Shown here piece after piece: positions 22,944-32,628 of a DNA stretch of 64,000 nt. The DNA lies in NCBI GenBank assembly GCA_036268875.1, contig DATATI010000074.1, positions 197,886 to 261,885 of the forward strand. The letters are read 5' to 3'. This DNA comes from Polyangia bacterium. Its GTDB lineage: Bacteria; Myxococcota_A; Polyangia; Fen-1088. The notes under the pieces were generated by a model. The model worked only from the letters and a program-made list of their open reading frames with translations. It did no database searches and was not told where the DNA came from. Each line of letters starts with the position of its first letter. The first letter of the stretch is position 1. The position numbers were made by a program, and so were the translations under genes.

Positions 22944-23765
22944 ATGACCCCTCTTGTCGCCGCCGCCGTCCAGATTACCTCGACCGACGACGTGGCTCAA
23001 AACCTGGTGCGTTGCCAGGCGTTGGTCCGGCAAGCCCGCGCCGCCGGGGCCCAATTTGTCGGGCTGCCGGAAAATTTCGCTTTTCTCGGCAGCGACCGCG
23101 ACCACCGGGCCGCCATCGCCGAATCCACCGAGGACGATGCGGCCGGCCCCATCTTGGGCGCCATGTGCGCGCTGGCCCGCGAGACCGGGGTGTGGCTGTT
23201 GCTGGGCGGATTCCCGGAACGAGGATTGCGGCCAGGCAGCATTCGCAACACGTCGCTGCTGCTGAATCCCGAAGGCGCGGTGACAGCCCGCTATCGCAAG
23301 GTTCACCTCTTCGACGTCGACGTCCCGGGCGGCATGCAGTTCCGCGAATCGGAGAGCGTCGACGCTGGCAACGACGTGGTGGTGGCCGAAACGCCCTGGG
23401 GCGGGATGGGCCTGACCATCTGTTATGACCTCCGCTTCCCGGAGCTGTACCGCCAGCTGGTCGCGCAAAAGGCGCGCATCATCACCGTCCCGGCAGCGTT
23501 CACCCGCGAGACCGGCAAAGATCATTGGCACCTTCTGCTGCGCGCCCGGGCCGTCGAGAACCAGGCCTTCGTGATCGCCCCGGCCCAGTTCGGCTGGCAC
23601 GGCGGAAAACGATACAGCTATGGCCACGCGCTGATCGCCGATCCGTGGGGCGCGGTCATCGCCGAGTGCGGTGACCACGAAGGGTTCGCGCTGGGACGGC
23701 TGGACTTCGCGTATCAAGATCGCGTTCGCAGCAGTCTGCCTTGCCTTAGCCACCGGAAGTTGTGA
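22944..23765 (+). CDS. Nitrilase-superfamily amidase (Nit1/Nit2-like, possible deaminated-glutathione amidase)
   Basis: This 273-residue carbon-nitrogen hydrolase has the catalytic triad in place: Glu43 (LPENFAF), Lys119 (YRKVHLFDVDVPGG) and Cys160 (TICYDLRFPELYR). The DVPGG and CYDLRFPE context is that of the Nit1/Nit2 branch, which repairs deaminated glutathione or acts as omega-amidase. There is no signal peptide, so it is cytoplasmic. It is divergent from the rimP operon across a 226-base region that holds the rimP promoter. Exact substrate is inference. Confidence 0.88.
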   Translation: MTPLVAAAVQITSTDDVAQNLVRCQALVRQARAAGAQFVGLPENFAFLGSDRDHRAAIAESTEDDAAGPILGAMCALARETGVWLLLGGFPERGLRPGSIRNTSLLLNPEGAVTARYRKVHLFDVDVPGGMQFRESESVDAGNDVVVAETPWGGMGLTICYDLRFPELYRQLVAQKARIITVPAAFTRETGKDHWHLLLRARAVENQAFVIAPAQFGWHGGKRYSYGHALIADPWGAVIAECGDHEGFALGRLDFAYQDRVRSSLPCLSHRKL

Positions 23766-23777
23766 CGCAGCAACGAC

Positions 23778-24014
23778 CTACGGCGCTGGCTTGGTCTGCG
23801 CCGGAGGCGTGACCCGCAGTTGATACGTTGGCGGCGCTGGTGGCGCCACGGCGTCGAACATCGTGCCGAGACCGCCCGAGCGCTTGATGGCCAGCACCGC
23901 CAGCAGAATCAGGATCAGAAACAGCGCGCGTCGAAAGTTGCGGCGAGGCAAAAGCGAGGTCCACGATCGCGGCGCATCCTTTGGCGATGGTGGCTTGGCG
24001 AGCGAAGGGCGCAT
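23778..24014 (-). CDS. Small single-pass membrane protein of unknown function
   Basis: This 78-residue frame lies 12 bases downstream of recJ on the same strand. It has a basic, Pro-rich N-terminus, one hydrophobic segment (LFLILILLAVLAI, about residues 31-43) and a Pro/Ala-rich C-terminal tail. It has no recognised domain. Position after recJ and a plausible membrane topology argue that it is real, but composition alone could produce such a frame. Confidence 0.5.
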   Translation of the reverse strand: MRPSLAKPPSPKDAPRSWTSLLPRRNFRRALFLILILLAVLAIKRSGGLGTMFDAVAPPAPPTYQLRVTPPAQTKPAP

Positions 24015-24026
24015 GGGCGGTTTCGG

Positions 24027-25721
24027 CTACACCGGGCGGCTGGTGTGAATGTGGCGGATCTTGAGGCGGGTCCGGCGCTCCCCGCGGAAGGTGTCCAGCT
24101 CGGCGGTGGCCACCACGTCGACGCTGGCGCCGTTGCCGGGATCGCGATCGGCCATACCGAAGCCGATGGCGTCGCTGATCGATCCGCGCTGGGCCAACGT
24201 CAGCTGCAGGTGCCCCTGCCCCACCCGCCGCGTCGACTGCGCGGTGACGCCGGCGAAGGCGAACAACGGTTCGGCGTTGGCGGCGCCGAACGGGGCCAGG
24301 CGGACCAGGTCTTCCGCCATCGCCACGTCAAAATCGCCCAGATCAATCACGGCGTCGACGGCCACCGAGCGAATCGCCGCGGTCGATCGCAAGGCGCGCG
24401 CGGCCTCGGCCACGAAGCTGCGGCGAAAATCCTCCAGGCGTTCCTGGGAAAGGCTCATCCCGGCGGCGGCGGCGTGGCCACCATAGCGCGTGAGGTGCGA
24501 TCGGCACTGAACCAGCGCTTCGTACAGATTGAAACCGGGGATGGTCCGCGCCGAGCCGCGCCCCTGGCCGTTTTCGAAGCCGATCACCACCACCGGGCGG
24601 GCGAATTTCTCCACCAGCTTGGCGGCGATGATGCCCACCACGCCGGGGTGCCAGCCATCGGCGCCGACCACCAGCGCGGCGTCGCCGGCGTGCGGTTCGG
24701 CCGCCTGCAGGGCCGCCGTCCACACCGTCTCTTGAATGCGTTGCCGCTCGCGGTTGCGTTCATCCAGTTCGGCGGTCAAGCGGCGGGCGTCGTCGATGGT
24801 GGGCGCCAGCAACACGTCCAGGGCCAGTTGCGCTTCGCCCAGCCGGCCGGCGGCGTTCAACCGCGGCGCCAGCCGAAAGCTGATGTCCTCGGCGTCCAGC
24901 GGACCGTCGCTGATGTTGGCCGCCTCGCAAAGCGCGGTGATCCCCGGACGCTTGCGCGCCGAGAGCACGCGTAGACCGGCGGACACCAAGATCCGGTTCT
25001 CCTCGACCAGCGGCACCATGTCGGCCACGCTGCCCAGGGCCACCAGATCCAGAAGGTCGCGCGGATCGAAGCTGGCCCCGCGATCGCGCAACCGCGAGCG
25101 CAGCGCCGCCGCCAGATAGAACGCCACCCCGCACGACGCCAGGCCCTTGAACGGGAATTGATCGTCGGTACGATGCGGGTTCAGCAAGGCGAACGCCGCG
25201 GTCTCGCCCGACGGGATCTGGTGGTGATCGATGACCATCACGTCCAGCCCGCGCTGGCGTCCCGCCTCCAGCGCTTCGACGTCGCTGGTCCCGCAGTCGC
25301 CGGTGATGAGCAGCGCGCACCCTTCGTCGGCAAAACGCGCCACATCGGCCACGCCCAGGCCATAACCCGCCTTGCGGTTGGCCACCCGGGGGATGACGTC
25401 GCCGCCGAACGCCCGCAGCGTCTGCGCCAGCACCGCCGCCGTGGTCACCCCGTCGACGTCGTAGTCGCCGAAGACGCCGATCTTCTGTCGTTCATCCAGG
25501 GCGGCGACGATGCGCTCGACCACCCGGCCCAGATCCGCCATCCCGGCCGGCGCGCGTAGGTCCGCCAACCGCGGCGCCAGGAACCGCGCCGCCACCGTTG
25601 CTTGGGCCAAGCCGCGCGCGATCAGAATCCGCGCGGTCAGCCGCCTGACCCCGATCGCTTTTGCCAGCGCGTTCGCTTGCCCCTCATCAACTTCCGGAGC
25701 CTGCCATTCGAACGCCCGCAT
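24027..25721 (-). CDS. recJ: Single-stranded-DNA-specific exonuclease RecJ
   Basis: The 564-residue DHH-family 5'-3' exonuclease acts in RecF-pathway recombination and mismatch repair. DHH motifs are visible: GDYDVDGVTTAAVL, GDCGTSD, IDHHQIP and the HRTDDQFPFKGLASCG region. The DHHA1 domain carries GRGSARTIPG and YGGHAAAAGMS, and the OB-like C-terminal domain ends the protein. Length is normal. The start is ATG 25721. Confidence 0.96.
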   Translation of the reverse strand: MRAFEWQAPEVDEGQANALAKAIGVRRLTARILIARGLAQATVAARFLAPRLADLRAPAGMADLGRVVERIVAALDERQKIGVFGDYDVDGVTTAAVLAQTLRAFGGDVIPRVANRKAGYGLGVADVARFADEGCALLITGDCGTSDVEALEAGRQRGLDVMVIDHHQIPSGETAAFALLNPHRTDDQFPFKGLASCGVAFYLAAALRSRLRDRGASFDPRDLLDLVALGSVADMVPLVEENRILVSAGLRVLSARKRPGITALCEAANISDGPLDAEDISFRLAPRLNAAGRLGEAQLALDVLLAPTIDDARRLTAELDERNRERQRIQETVWTAALQAAEPHAGDAALVVGADGWHPGVVGIIAAKLVEKFARPVVVIGFENGQGRGSARTIPGFNLYEALVQCRSHLTRYGGHAAAAGMSLSQERLEDFRRSFVAEAARALRSTAAIRSVAVDAVIDLGDFDVAMAEDLVRLAPFGAANAEPLFAFAGVTAQSTRRVGQGHLQLTLAQRGSISDAIGFGMADRDPGNGASVDVVATAELDTFRGERRTRLKIRHIHTSRPV

Positions 25722-25756
25722 CGGCGCTCAAACTAACATGCCCTAAGCGATGGCGG

Positions 25757-27133
25757 TCAGGCTTCGATCGCCGTGCAGCTGGTGGTAGCCAAGCCCGGCC
25801 CGGCGCCCGCGGAGTTGAGGTTGGTTCCCACCGCGCGCAGAAGGCTGAGCAACACGACGCTGCAGCTTTCGTCGCCGGTCGGCGATCGATAGTGAATGCT
25901 GGGGTACTTGAAGAAGCCGCCTGCCTTGCCGGCGATCAGGATGGGAAAGTCGCGAACGTTGTGGAACCGCCCGTCGGAGGTGTCGGACGTACCCATGATC
26001 GCGCAGCTGTCCAGCACGTTGCCCGCGCCTTCGGGGATGGCCTTCAATGACTGCAGCATGGTCCCGAACATCTTCACGGTGAACACCGTCGACGCCTGCA
26101 CCTGCGGCTGCAAGCCCGGCTCGTCGTGCGTCAGCTGGTGGTGTCCCTCGCTGAGCCCCACCTGCCAGAACACCGTGCTGGCCACGCTGCCCGTGTACAG
26201 CATCGAGAACACGCGCGTCTGATTGCAGGCCAAAGCCATGGCGACCAGATCGCTCATCGCCTTGGTCTTGGGTTCGATCTGTTCCTGGCCATTCTGATCG
26301 GGAAAGCTGCCCGGACGCATCGGGAGCTTGCACGCCACCGGGGGCGGCACAGCGGCCAGTGAAAGCCGGTTCTCGATCGAGCGCACGCCGTCCGAGTGCA
26401 GATCGAGGCGGGCCCGGTCGGCGGCGCCGGCGCGGCCACGGATCGACATCAGATCGCCCAGCACGGCGTCGAGGATGCTCTTGCGCAGGGCCACCGTCGC
26501 GTCCACCACCGGTGTCGTGTTGGGTGCCGTGAACCCGGTGCCGAACAGGCGGTCGAAGACATTGGCCGGATCGTACTCCGGCGGGTTGGGGCTGTCGGGA
26601 CCGTTGTGAGAAAGATAGTGCAGCGTGGTTCCCTCGACGGTGTCGAGACGGTTGGAGATTCCCACCTCCAACGATTTGAAGCGCGACGTGGTCCCGATGA
26701 TCTTCGCCGCCACCTGATCGATGGTGGGCTGGCTGAAGGTGGATCGATACGGAGCATCCCCGGCCGGCTGCGACATCAGCGGCGCACCGGAAAGGATCCC
26801 CACCGTCCCCGAATGGTGGCCGCGCTCGTCGCCCGAGGTGATGCGCGTGCCCGAGACGACGTTGACGTAGTCCTTCACGCCGAGCGCCACCAGCGGCGCC
26901 AGCGACAGACTGGGCGTCCAGTTGGCGCCGGTATCGACGGGAACCCAGCGATCGGGTTTTACGCCGTTGCCCCAGAAGAAAATCCCCAGCCGGGTGGGAA
27001 TGGCCGTGCCGTCGGCGTAGGCGGTTCCGTTGCCGTTGAACATCGCTTCAAGCGGTGGCAGCGCCAGCCCAACGCCCACGCCACCCAGCGCGCCCCGCAG
27101 CACCGTTCGTCGATTGATTCTGGATTTAGACAT
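25757..27133 (-). CDS. Tat-exported DUF1552 protein
   Basis: This 458-residue protein begins with a twin-arginine signal (NRRTVLRGALGG followed by a hydrophobic stretch), so it should be folded in the cytoplasm and exported. The rest fits DUF1552: RLGIFFWGNGVKPDRW, a GDERGHHSGTVGILSGAP segment, SLEVGIS, LSHNGPDSPNPPEYDP and the region around EGHHQLTHDE. DUF1552 proteins pair with DUF1592-type haem proteins in Planctomycetes and Myxococcota; their biochemical function is not established. It lies 18 bases downstream of such a gene. Confidence 0.9.
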   Translation of the reverse strand: MSKSRINRRTVLRGALGGVGVGLALPPLEAMFNGNGTAYADGTAIPTRLGIFFWGNGVKPDRWVPVDTGANWTPSLSLAPLVALGVKDYVNVVSGTRITSGDERGHHSGTVGILSGAPLMSQPAGDAPYRSTFSQPTIDQVAAKIIGTTSRFKSLEVGISNRLDTVEGTTLHYLSHNGPDSPNPPEYDPANVFDRLFGTGFTAPNTTPVVDATVALRKSILDAVLGDLMSIRGRAGAADRARLDLHSDGVRSIENRLSLAAVPPPVACKLPMRPGSFPDQNGQEQIEPKTKAMSDLVAMALACNQTRVFSMLYTGSVASTVFWQVGLSEGHHQLTHDEPGLQPQVQASTVFTVKMFGTMLQSLKAIPEGAGNVLDSCAIMGTSDTSDGRFHNVRDFPILIAGKAGGFFKYPSIHYRSPTGDESCSVVLLSLLRAVGTNLNSAGAGPGLATTSCTAIEA

Positions 27134-27151
27134 AGCGTCGTCTCCCGTGCC

Positions 27152-29359
27152 TTACGGCTTGGCGCCTTGGTTGATCCAACGCTGGATGATGTCCAACTCT
27201 GCCGTGGTCACGGTCTTGCCCGACGTCGCCAGCGGCATATGGTCGCCGCACATGTGCGTGGTGATGGCGCCGTCGAACGTCAGCTTGACCCACAGCAGGC
27301 TGTGGTCGGTGTCGCCGGGAACCACGCGCTTGGGCGGCGGCGTCAGCCAGTCGCACGCCACCGTCAGCGCGTTGGTCACGGTCGAATTCGTGACCAGATT
27401 CGCGTAGCTGAAATTCAGGCCCGCCTTGGCGTCGGTGGTGTGGCAAGGCGAGCACTTGTTGGCGATGATCGGCGCCACGTGCATCGCATAGCTGATGGGC
27501 CCGGTGGGCACCACGGGCCCATCGACCGTCCCGCTGTCTGGCCGACCAACGTCAGCCGGGCCCGCGTCTACCGGCGCGCCGCCCGTGCCGGATGCACCGC
27601 CCGAACCGCCGCTGCCAGGGGCGCCGCCGGCGCCGGTGTCCTCTGAGGGCGGCGCGGCGTAGGTGAAGGCAGCGTTCTGGACCATACCGTTCAGCAAGGC
27701 GCTGAATTGAAATTTGCCGTCCTTGAATTGCTGCGCCAGCTGCTGAATGGCCGCTTCCTCGCTGTTCACCTCGACGTGGCCGACCACGTACCGGTAAAGG
27801 TTGCGGGCGACGCAGGTGGCGACGTTGGGGTTGTCGTGCATCGCCTTGGCCAGCTCACGCGGACCGTTGAAGGCCAGCCCGTCCAGATCGCCGGTGACGT
27901 CGATGGGCTGCCCGGCATCGGTGGTGCGGAAGGCGCCGATGCCATCGAAGTTTTCGAAGGCCAGGCCCAGCGGATCCATCAGCGTGTGGCAGGTCTTGCA
28001 CGGCTCCATCGCCCGATGAATCTCCAGCTTCTGCCGCATGGTTTGCTTGACCGGCGCCGCGCTGTCGTCGGGCAGCGGCGGCACGTTCATCGGCGGCGGC
28101 GGGATGGTCTCGCACATCAGCATCTCGCGGATGAACTTGCCCCGGTAGGTCGGCGAGCCGATGTTCGAATGGGCATTCAGCGCCAGGAAGCTGCCCTGGC
28201 CCAGGTAACCCACGCGCACGCCCGAATCGGGCAGCGTCGTCTTGACGAAATCGGTGCCGGTGACCGGCGGCAAGCCGTAAAGCTTGGCCAGCTCGGCGTT
28301 GACGAAGGTGGTGGGCGAATCGAAGATCTCGCGGTAGTCAGCGTCGCGAGTGATAGCGATGTCGGTCAAAAAGCGCAAAGTCTCTTCGCGCATGGCCGGC
28401 CCCAGGGTGTCGGTCTTCTGGGAGAACGCCGACGGAAGCTGCGGCAGACTGTCCAGATCGGCCAGCCGGTAATACTCGGTGAAGAAATTCTGTGCGCCGA
28501 TCGCCGCCCGCGGCGATTTCAAGAGCCGCTGCACCTGGGTGCCGAATCCCGCGCCCTCGGTCAGCTGGTGCGCGTCTGCCGCGTCCAACAAGGCGTCGTC
28601 CGGTGTCGAGTTCCAGAGAAAGTAGGACAGCCGGGTGGCCAGTTCATAGTCATTGAAGACCATCCGGTTAGGGTTGGCCGGATCCGCCGTGCCCCACTCT
28701 TCTCGATAAAGAAAATGGGGCGATTCGAGGAGGCCGGCCAGTCCATATCCAAGGCCACTGAAGTAATTCTTCAACGTCGTTTGTGCGGTCTTGGCGACGC
28801 CGGAATAGGTCGTCACCTCGGCGTCGGTCAGGGGACGGCGCCAGGCGCGCCGCCCGAACTTCTTGATGAACGCCTGCGTGCACGCGTCGTCGGTGACGGC
28901 GGTCGGGTTGCATCCGACCAGCGCCGCGGCCTTGGTGGGGTCGGACAGCGCCTGGGTGGCCAGGCTCAGCGCGGACGTCTCGAACTCTTCGATGATCTGG
29001 TTGGAAAGGCTGACCCGCGCCGCCCCGATCGAGGCAAATCCGCTTAACGCCGTGTCGCCTTCAAAGTCCTTCGAGACAGTGACGCCGCTGCCCAGCAGGT
29101 CGGCGATGGTGTTGCGGTACTGCACCATCGTCAGTCGACGCAGGCCCGCAGGCGCCGGCATGAACTGCCCGGGAGCCGGCTGGCCGCCCAGCCCGGAATT
29201 GCCTCCGCCTCCGGAGACGCCGCCGCTGCCGCCCGGGGTGCTATTCGGCGGCGTCTTGCCGGCCGAGCACGCCAGTGAGCCCACAACCAAGATAAACGTC
29301 ACCGCCCGCGGCCGCCGACAAGCCCGGTCTTCAACCTGGAACTGCCGACGCCTGCCCAT
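27152..29359 (-). CDS. DUF1587/1595/1592/1588/1585 multidomain protein with C-terminal cytochrome-c-like domain
   Basis: This 735-residue exported protein starts with a hydrophobic segment ending near Cys (GSLAC), a possible but imperfect lipobox, and a Gly/Ser-rich linker. Domain order: DUF1587 (LRRLTMVQYRNTIADLLG), DUF1595 (FGRRAWRRPLTDAE), DUF1592 (YELATRLSYFLWNSTPD), DUF1588 with the haem motif CKTCH, and DUF1585 (RNLYRYVVGH). A second Gly-rich linker then leads to a cytochrome-c-like domain with CSPCH. Two CxxCH motifs suggest a dihaem redox protein at the envelope. The partner DUF1552 gene follows. GGAGG lies seven bases before the ATG. Confidence 0.9.
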   Translation of the reverse strand: MGRRRQFQVEDRACRRPRAVTFILVVGSLACSAGKTPPNSTPGGSGGVSGGGGNSGLGGQPAPGQFMPAPAGLRRLTMVQYRNTIADLLGSGVTVSKDFEGDTALSGFASIGAARVSLSNQIIEEFETSALSLATQALSDPTKAAALVGCNPTAVTDDACTQAFIKKFGRRAWRRPLTDAEVTTYSGVAKTAQTTLKNYFSGLGYGLAGLLESPHFLYREEWGTADPANPNRMVFNDYELATRLSYFLWNSTPDDALLDAADAHQLTEGAGFGTQVQRLLKSPRAAIGAQNFFTEYYRLADLDSLPQLPSAFSQKTDTLGPAMREETLRFLTDIAITRDADYREIFDSPTTFVNAELAKLYGLPPVTGTDFVKTTLPDSGVRVGYLGQGSFLALNAHSNIGSPTYRGKFIREMLMCETIPPPPMNVPPLPDDSAAPVKQTMRQKLEIHRAMEPCKTCHTLMDPLGLAFENFDGIGAFRTTDAGQPIDVTGDLDGLAFNGPRELAKAMHDNPNVATCVARNLYRYVVGHVEVNSEEAAIQQLAQQFKDGKFQFSALLNGMVQNAAFTYAAPPSEDTGAGGAPGSGGSGGASGTGGAPVDAGPADVGRPDSGTVDGPVVPTGPISYAMHVAPIIANKCSPCHTTDAKAGLNFSYANLVTNSTVTNALTVACDWLTPPPKRVVPGDTDHSLLWVKLTFDGAITTHMCGDHMPLATSGKTVTTAELDIIQRWINQGAKP

Positions 29360-29546
29360 AGCCGGACCTCCGACAACAATTGATCAAGACAAGAAACGCG
29401 CGCTGCATTGTTTGCGGCGGCGAGGAAAACCGATCAACTTTGGCGCAATTACGACTCTCCCAACCGTCATAAGGGTGGGCGAGGCCGAAATTCTTTCCGC
29501 GCCGGCGACGTTTTCCTGCTTTCGGGCGCGTCCGGGCCCTCGAGGT

Positions 29547-30809
29547 CTAAACTTCGCCCGGTTCCAGTTCGTCGCGCTTGCGGCGGGCGTTGCGTTCGGG
29601 CTTGCTCTGCTGGCGGCGCTGGCTGGCCAGGTACTTGTCGTTCAGCCAGATCAGGATCGGGCTGGCGATGAAGATGGACGAATACGTCCCCACCACCACG
29701 CCGACGTTCATGGCGAAGGCAAAGTCACGAATGACGCCCACCCCGAAGATATTCATCGCCAAGGTGACGAAGAAGACCGTGGCGCTGGTCCAGATGGTGC
29801 GAGACAGCGTTTCGTTGATCGACTGATTGACCACCCGATCGAATCGGCGATCGCGCAACCGCGCCGCGTTCTCCCGGATGCGATCGAACACCACGATGGT
29901 GTCGTTCATGGAAAACCCGATGATGGTCAGCACCGCCGCCACCGTGGTCAGCGAGAACTCTTTGTATGTGACGGCGAAGGCTCCGATGCTGATCACCGCA
30001 TCGTGGAGCAACGCCACCACGGTGCCCGGGCCGTAACGAAAGTCGAACCGGAAGGCGATGTACACCATGATCAGCAAGATCGCGTACAGCAGGGACCGGA
30101 TGCCGTCGTACTGCAGCTGCTTGCCGGCCTTGGCGCCCACCGATTCCACCTGCGGGATGGCCGCCACCGCGCCGGCGCCAAAGTGGGCGTCCAGCGCCCG
30201 GCGCACGTCGGTGTCGATACCGACCAGGGTAACCTCGTAAGTGTTCTCGTCGGCGCGGCCAAACGGCTGCACCTGGGTGGTGTGAATGCCGATGGCCTTC
30301 AACGAATTGCCCAGGGACGTGGGATCAACCGGCTTGTCGTAGCGCAGGTAGATCTTGTCGCCGCCCTCGGACCACTCGAACTTCTTCAAGGAGGCGTCGC
30401 CTTCCTTGGCCAGCGATTCGTGAATCTGCTTGGCCTGGTTCTCGGATACCACCGAGACCGCCGCCAGGCGGATCATGTAGTTGTTCTTGTTCTTGCCCGA
30501 GGGATCGGCGTAGCGAACCACGTCGGCGTTTTCATGTCCTGACTGGGCGAGGACCTTGCGCAATTCGCCCGAATCGATGGGCTTGGAAAACTCGATCATC
30601 AGCTCGGTGCCGCCGCGAAAGTCGACGCCCCAGTTCAGCATGTGGCCGCGGCTCTTGAAGACGTAGGCGTTCAGCGGAAGCATGATGAACGTCAGCGCCA
30701 CCAGGATGATCGACAGGCCGATCCAGTATTTCTGGTTGCCGATGAACTCGTAGGTCGAGTGCGGCTTGATGACCTCGAAGAACTTCTGCTCTTTATTCTG
30801 CGCAGCCAT
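29547..30809 (-). CDS. secF: Protein translocase subunit SecF
   Basis: This 420-residue inner-membrane protein works with SecD in proton-driven completion of Sec export. It has the first transmembrane segment, then GVDFRGGTELMIEF, a periplasmic domain longer than in E. coli, and the RND-like five-helix block with GFSMNDTIVVFDRIREN and SINETLSRTIWTS. The C-terminus is very basic. It lies nine bases after secD. Confidence 0.96.
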   Translation of the reverse strand: MAAQNKEQKFFEVIKPHSTYEFIGNQKYWIGLSIILVALTFIMLPLNAYVFKSRGHMLNWGVDFRGGTELMIEFSKPIDSGELRKVLAQSGHENADVVRYADPSGKNKNNYMIRLAAVSVVSENQAKQIHESLAKEGDASLKKFEWSEGGDKIYLRYDKPVDPTSLGNSLKAIGIHTTQVQPFGRADENTYEVTLVGIDTDVRRALDAHFGAGAVAAIPQVESVGAKAGKQLQYDGIRSLLYAILLIMVYIAFRFDFRYGPGTVVALLHDAVISIGAFAVTYKEFSLTTVAAVLTIIGFSMNDTIVVFDRIRENAARLRDRRFDRVVNQSINETLSRTIWTSATVFFVTLAMNIFGVGVIRDFAFAMNVGVVVGTYSSIFIASPILIWLNDKYLASQRRQQSKPERNARRKRDELEPGEV

Positions 30810-30818
30810 GATCCGCCT

Positions 30819-32606
30819 TTAGATGGAAAGAGTGGCGCGCGCAGCCCCGCGGCGGCCGACCAAGGCGTCGAACATCCAGTGCGACAGCCAGTAAGAGGTG
30901 AACAGGTTGGTGATGATGCCGACCAATAACGTGACAGCGAAGCCACGGATGGGGCCCGAGCCGTACGAATACAAAACCACCCCGGCCACAAAGTTGGTCA
31001 CGTGGGCGTCGAACACGGTCCAGAACGCCCGCGCGAACCCGGAGTCCACCGCCGTGCGCGGCGATTTGCCCATCCGCAATTCCTCGCGGATGCGCTCGTA
31101 GATGATGATGTTGGCGTCCACCGCCATACCGATGGTCAGCACCAGGCCGGCGATCCCCGGCAAGGTCAACGACGCCTCGAACGCCGCCAGGATGGCGATC
31201 ATGAACAACAGGTTCAGGATCATGGCGATGTTGGCGATGAGCCCGGAGAACCGATAGTAGATGAGCATGAACAGGATGACGGCGGCCGCGCCGACGTACA
31301 TCGAGAACTTGGCCTTCTCCACCGAATCGCGGCCCATGGTCGGGCCGACCTGGGTCTCGAACGTCTTGCGCAGAGGGGCCGGCAGCGCGCCTGAACGCAG
31401 CACCGCCACCAGATCCTTCGCCTCCTGCTGAAGCTGGAAGGGATCGCCAAAGCTGCCCAGGGTGATGCGGCCGCGAGCGCCGATGCGGCCTTCGATCACC
31501 GGCGCGCTGGTGATCTTGTCGTCCAGCAGGATGGCCATCTTGCGGCCGATGTTGTCGCCGGTCATGCGCTCGGAGATGGCGGCGCCCTGGCGATCGAACT
31601 CGAAGCTGACCTCCGGGCGGCCGGTCTGCTGATCCCAGGTCTGGTCGGCGTTCGACAGGTATTCGCCGGTCAGCGACGCGCGCTTGTGCAGGTAGAACGT
31701 GCGCCAGTATTTATCCGGCGTGGCCTCGCCAGCCTCGTTACGACCCTGGTTTTCTTCATAGCCGATCTCGTGATCCGGGGGGACCGCCAGCGCGCCGGTC
31801 TGCTCGTCGAAGAACTTCTTCAAGGCATCGCGGTTCTTCGAGCGCAGGTAGACGTCCTCGTGCTGCTTGCCCGAGTCCTTCTCCGTCCACGATTCGGGCA
31901 CCACCTCGATACCCGAATCCTTGGGCACCGTGGCTGCCAGGCGGCGCATGTATTCGCTGCCGTCATCGACCATCTTGAATTCCAGCTGGGCGGTGCGGCC
32001 GATGATCGATTTGATACGCTCGAAGTCGGCGGACTTCAACCCCGGCAGCTCGACGATGATGTCGGTGCCCTTCTTGATGATGGTGGGCTCGGCGACACCG
32101 AACTTGTCGACGCGGCCGCGGATGGTCTCGATGCCCTGGCGCAAGGCATAGTCGCGCACCTCTTCGACCTGATCCGGATCCAGGCGCAGTCGCACCACGC
32201 CGGTGTCAGGCTTGCGTTCAATCAGGTCCACCGACTTGCGGTAGTCGCGCAGGATGGCCTCGTCCAGCTTGGCCTGGTCGGCCGGCGGCTTGAACGTGAA
32301 CACAATGTCATCGCGCCCTTCGCGCACGACGTTGACGTCGGTGATGCCCTTGTCCTTGCGCAGTCGATCTTCGATGTCCGTCGAGAGGCGGTCGACCTTG
32401 CCGGACACCGCCTTGTCGACGTTCACCTCATAGACAAGGTGCAGGCCACCTTGAAGGTCCAGGCCTAGCTGGATGCGCTTTTGGAAATATTTTTTGATCA
32501 GCGCCGGCTGCTTGGCTTCCGGCACCACCGTCGGGATCAGGTAGAGGCAAGCCGTTACGGTGACCACGCCGTAAAGCACGGCCTTCCACCACCATGAGCG
32601 TTCCAT
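30819..32606 (-). CDS. secD: Protein translocase subunit SecD
   Basis: The 595-residue protein carries the N-terminal transmembrane segment, LGLDLQGGLHLVYEV, a large periplasmic P1 region, and the C-terminal membrane block with IGMAVDANIIIYERIREE and SGFARAFWTVFDAHVTN. It is a component of SecDF, which pulls exported proteins out on the periplasmic side. Gene order yajC-secD-secF is the conserved one. The C-terminal WMFDALVG is close to the family pattern. Confidence 0.96.
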   Translation of the reverse strand: MERSWWWKAVLYGVVTVTACLYLIPTVVPEAKQPALIKKYFQKRIQLGLDLQGGLHLVYEVNVDKAVSGKVDRLSTDIEDRLRKDKGITDVNVVREGRDDIVFTFKPPADQAKLDEAILRDYRKSVDLIERKPDTGVVRLRLDPDQVEEVRDYALRQGIETIRGRVDKFGVAEPTIIKKGTDIIVELPGLKSADFERIKSIIGRTAQLEFKMVDDGSEYMRRLAATVPKDSGIEVVPESWTEKDSGKQHEDVYLRSKNRDALKKFFDEQTGALAVPPDHEIGYEENQGRNEAGEATPDKYWRTFYLHKRASLTGEYLSNADQTWDQQTGRPEVSFEFDRQGAAISERMTGDNIGRKMAILLDDKITSAPVIEGRIGARGRITLGSFGDPFQLQQEAKDLVAVLRSGALPAPLRKTFETQVGPTMGRDSVEKAKFSMYVGAAAVILFMLIYYRFSGLIANIAMILNLLFMIAILAAFEASLTLPGIAGLVLTIGMAVDANIIIYERIREELRMGKSPRTAVDSGFARAFWTVFDAHVTNFVAGVVLYSYGSGPIRGFAVTLLVGIITNLFTSYWLSHWMFDALVGRRGAARATLSI

Positions 32607-32628
32607 TCAAAAGTCCGTTGCGGGGGGT

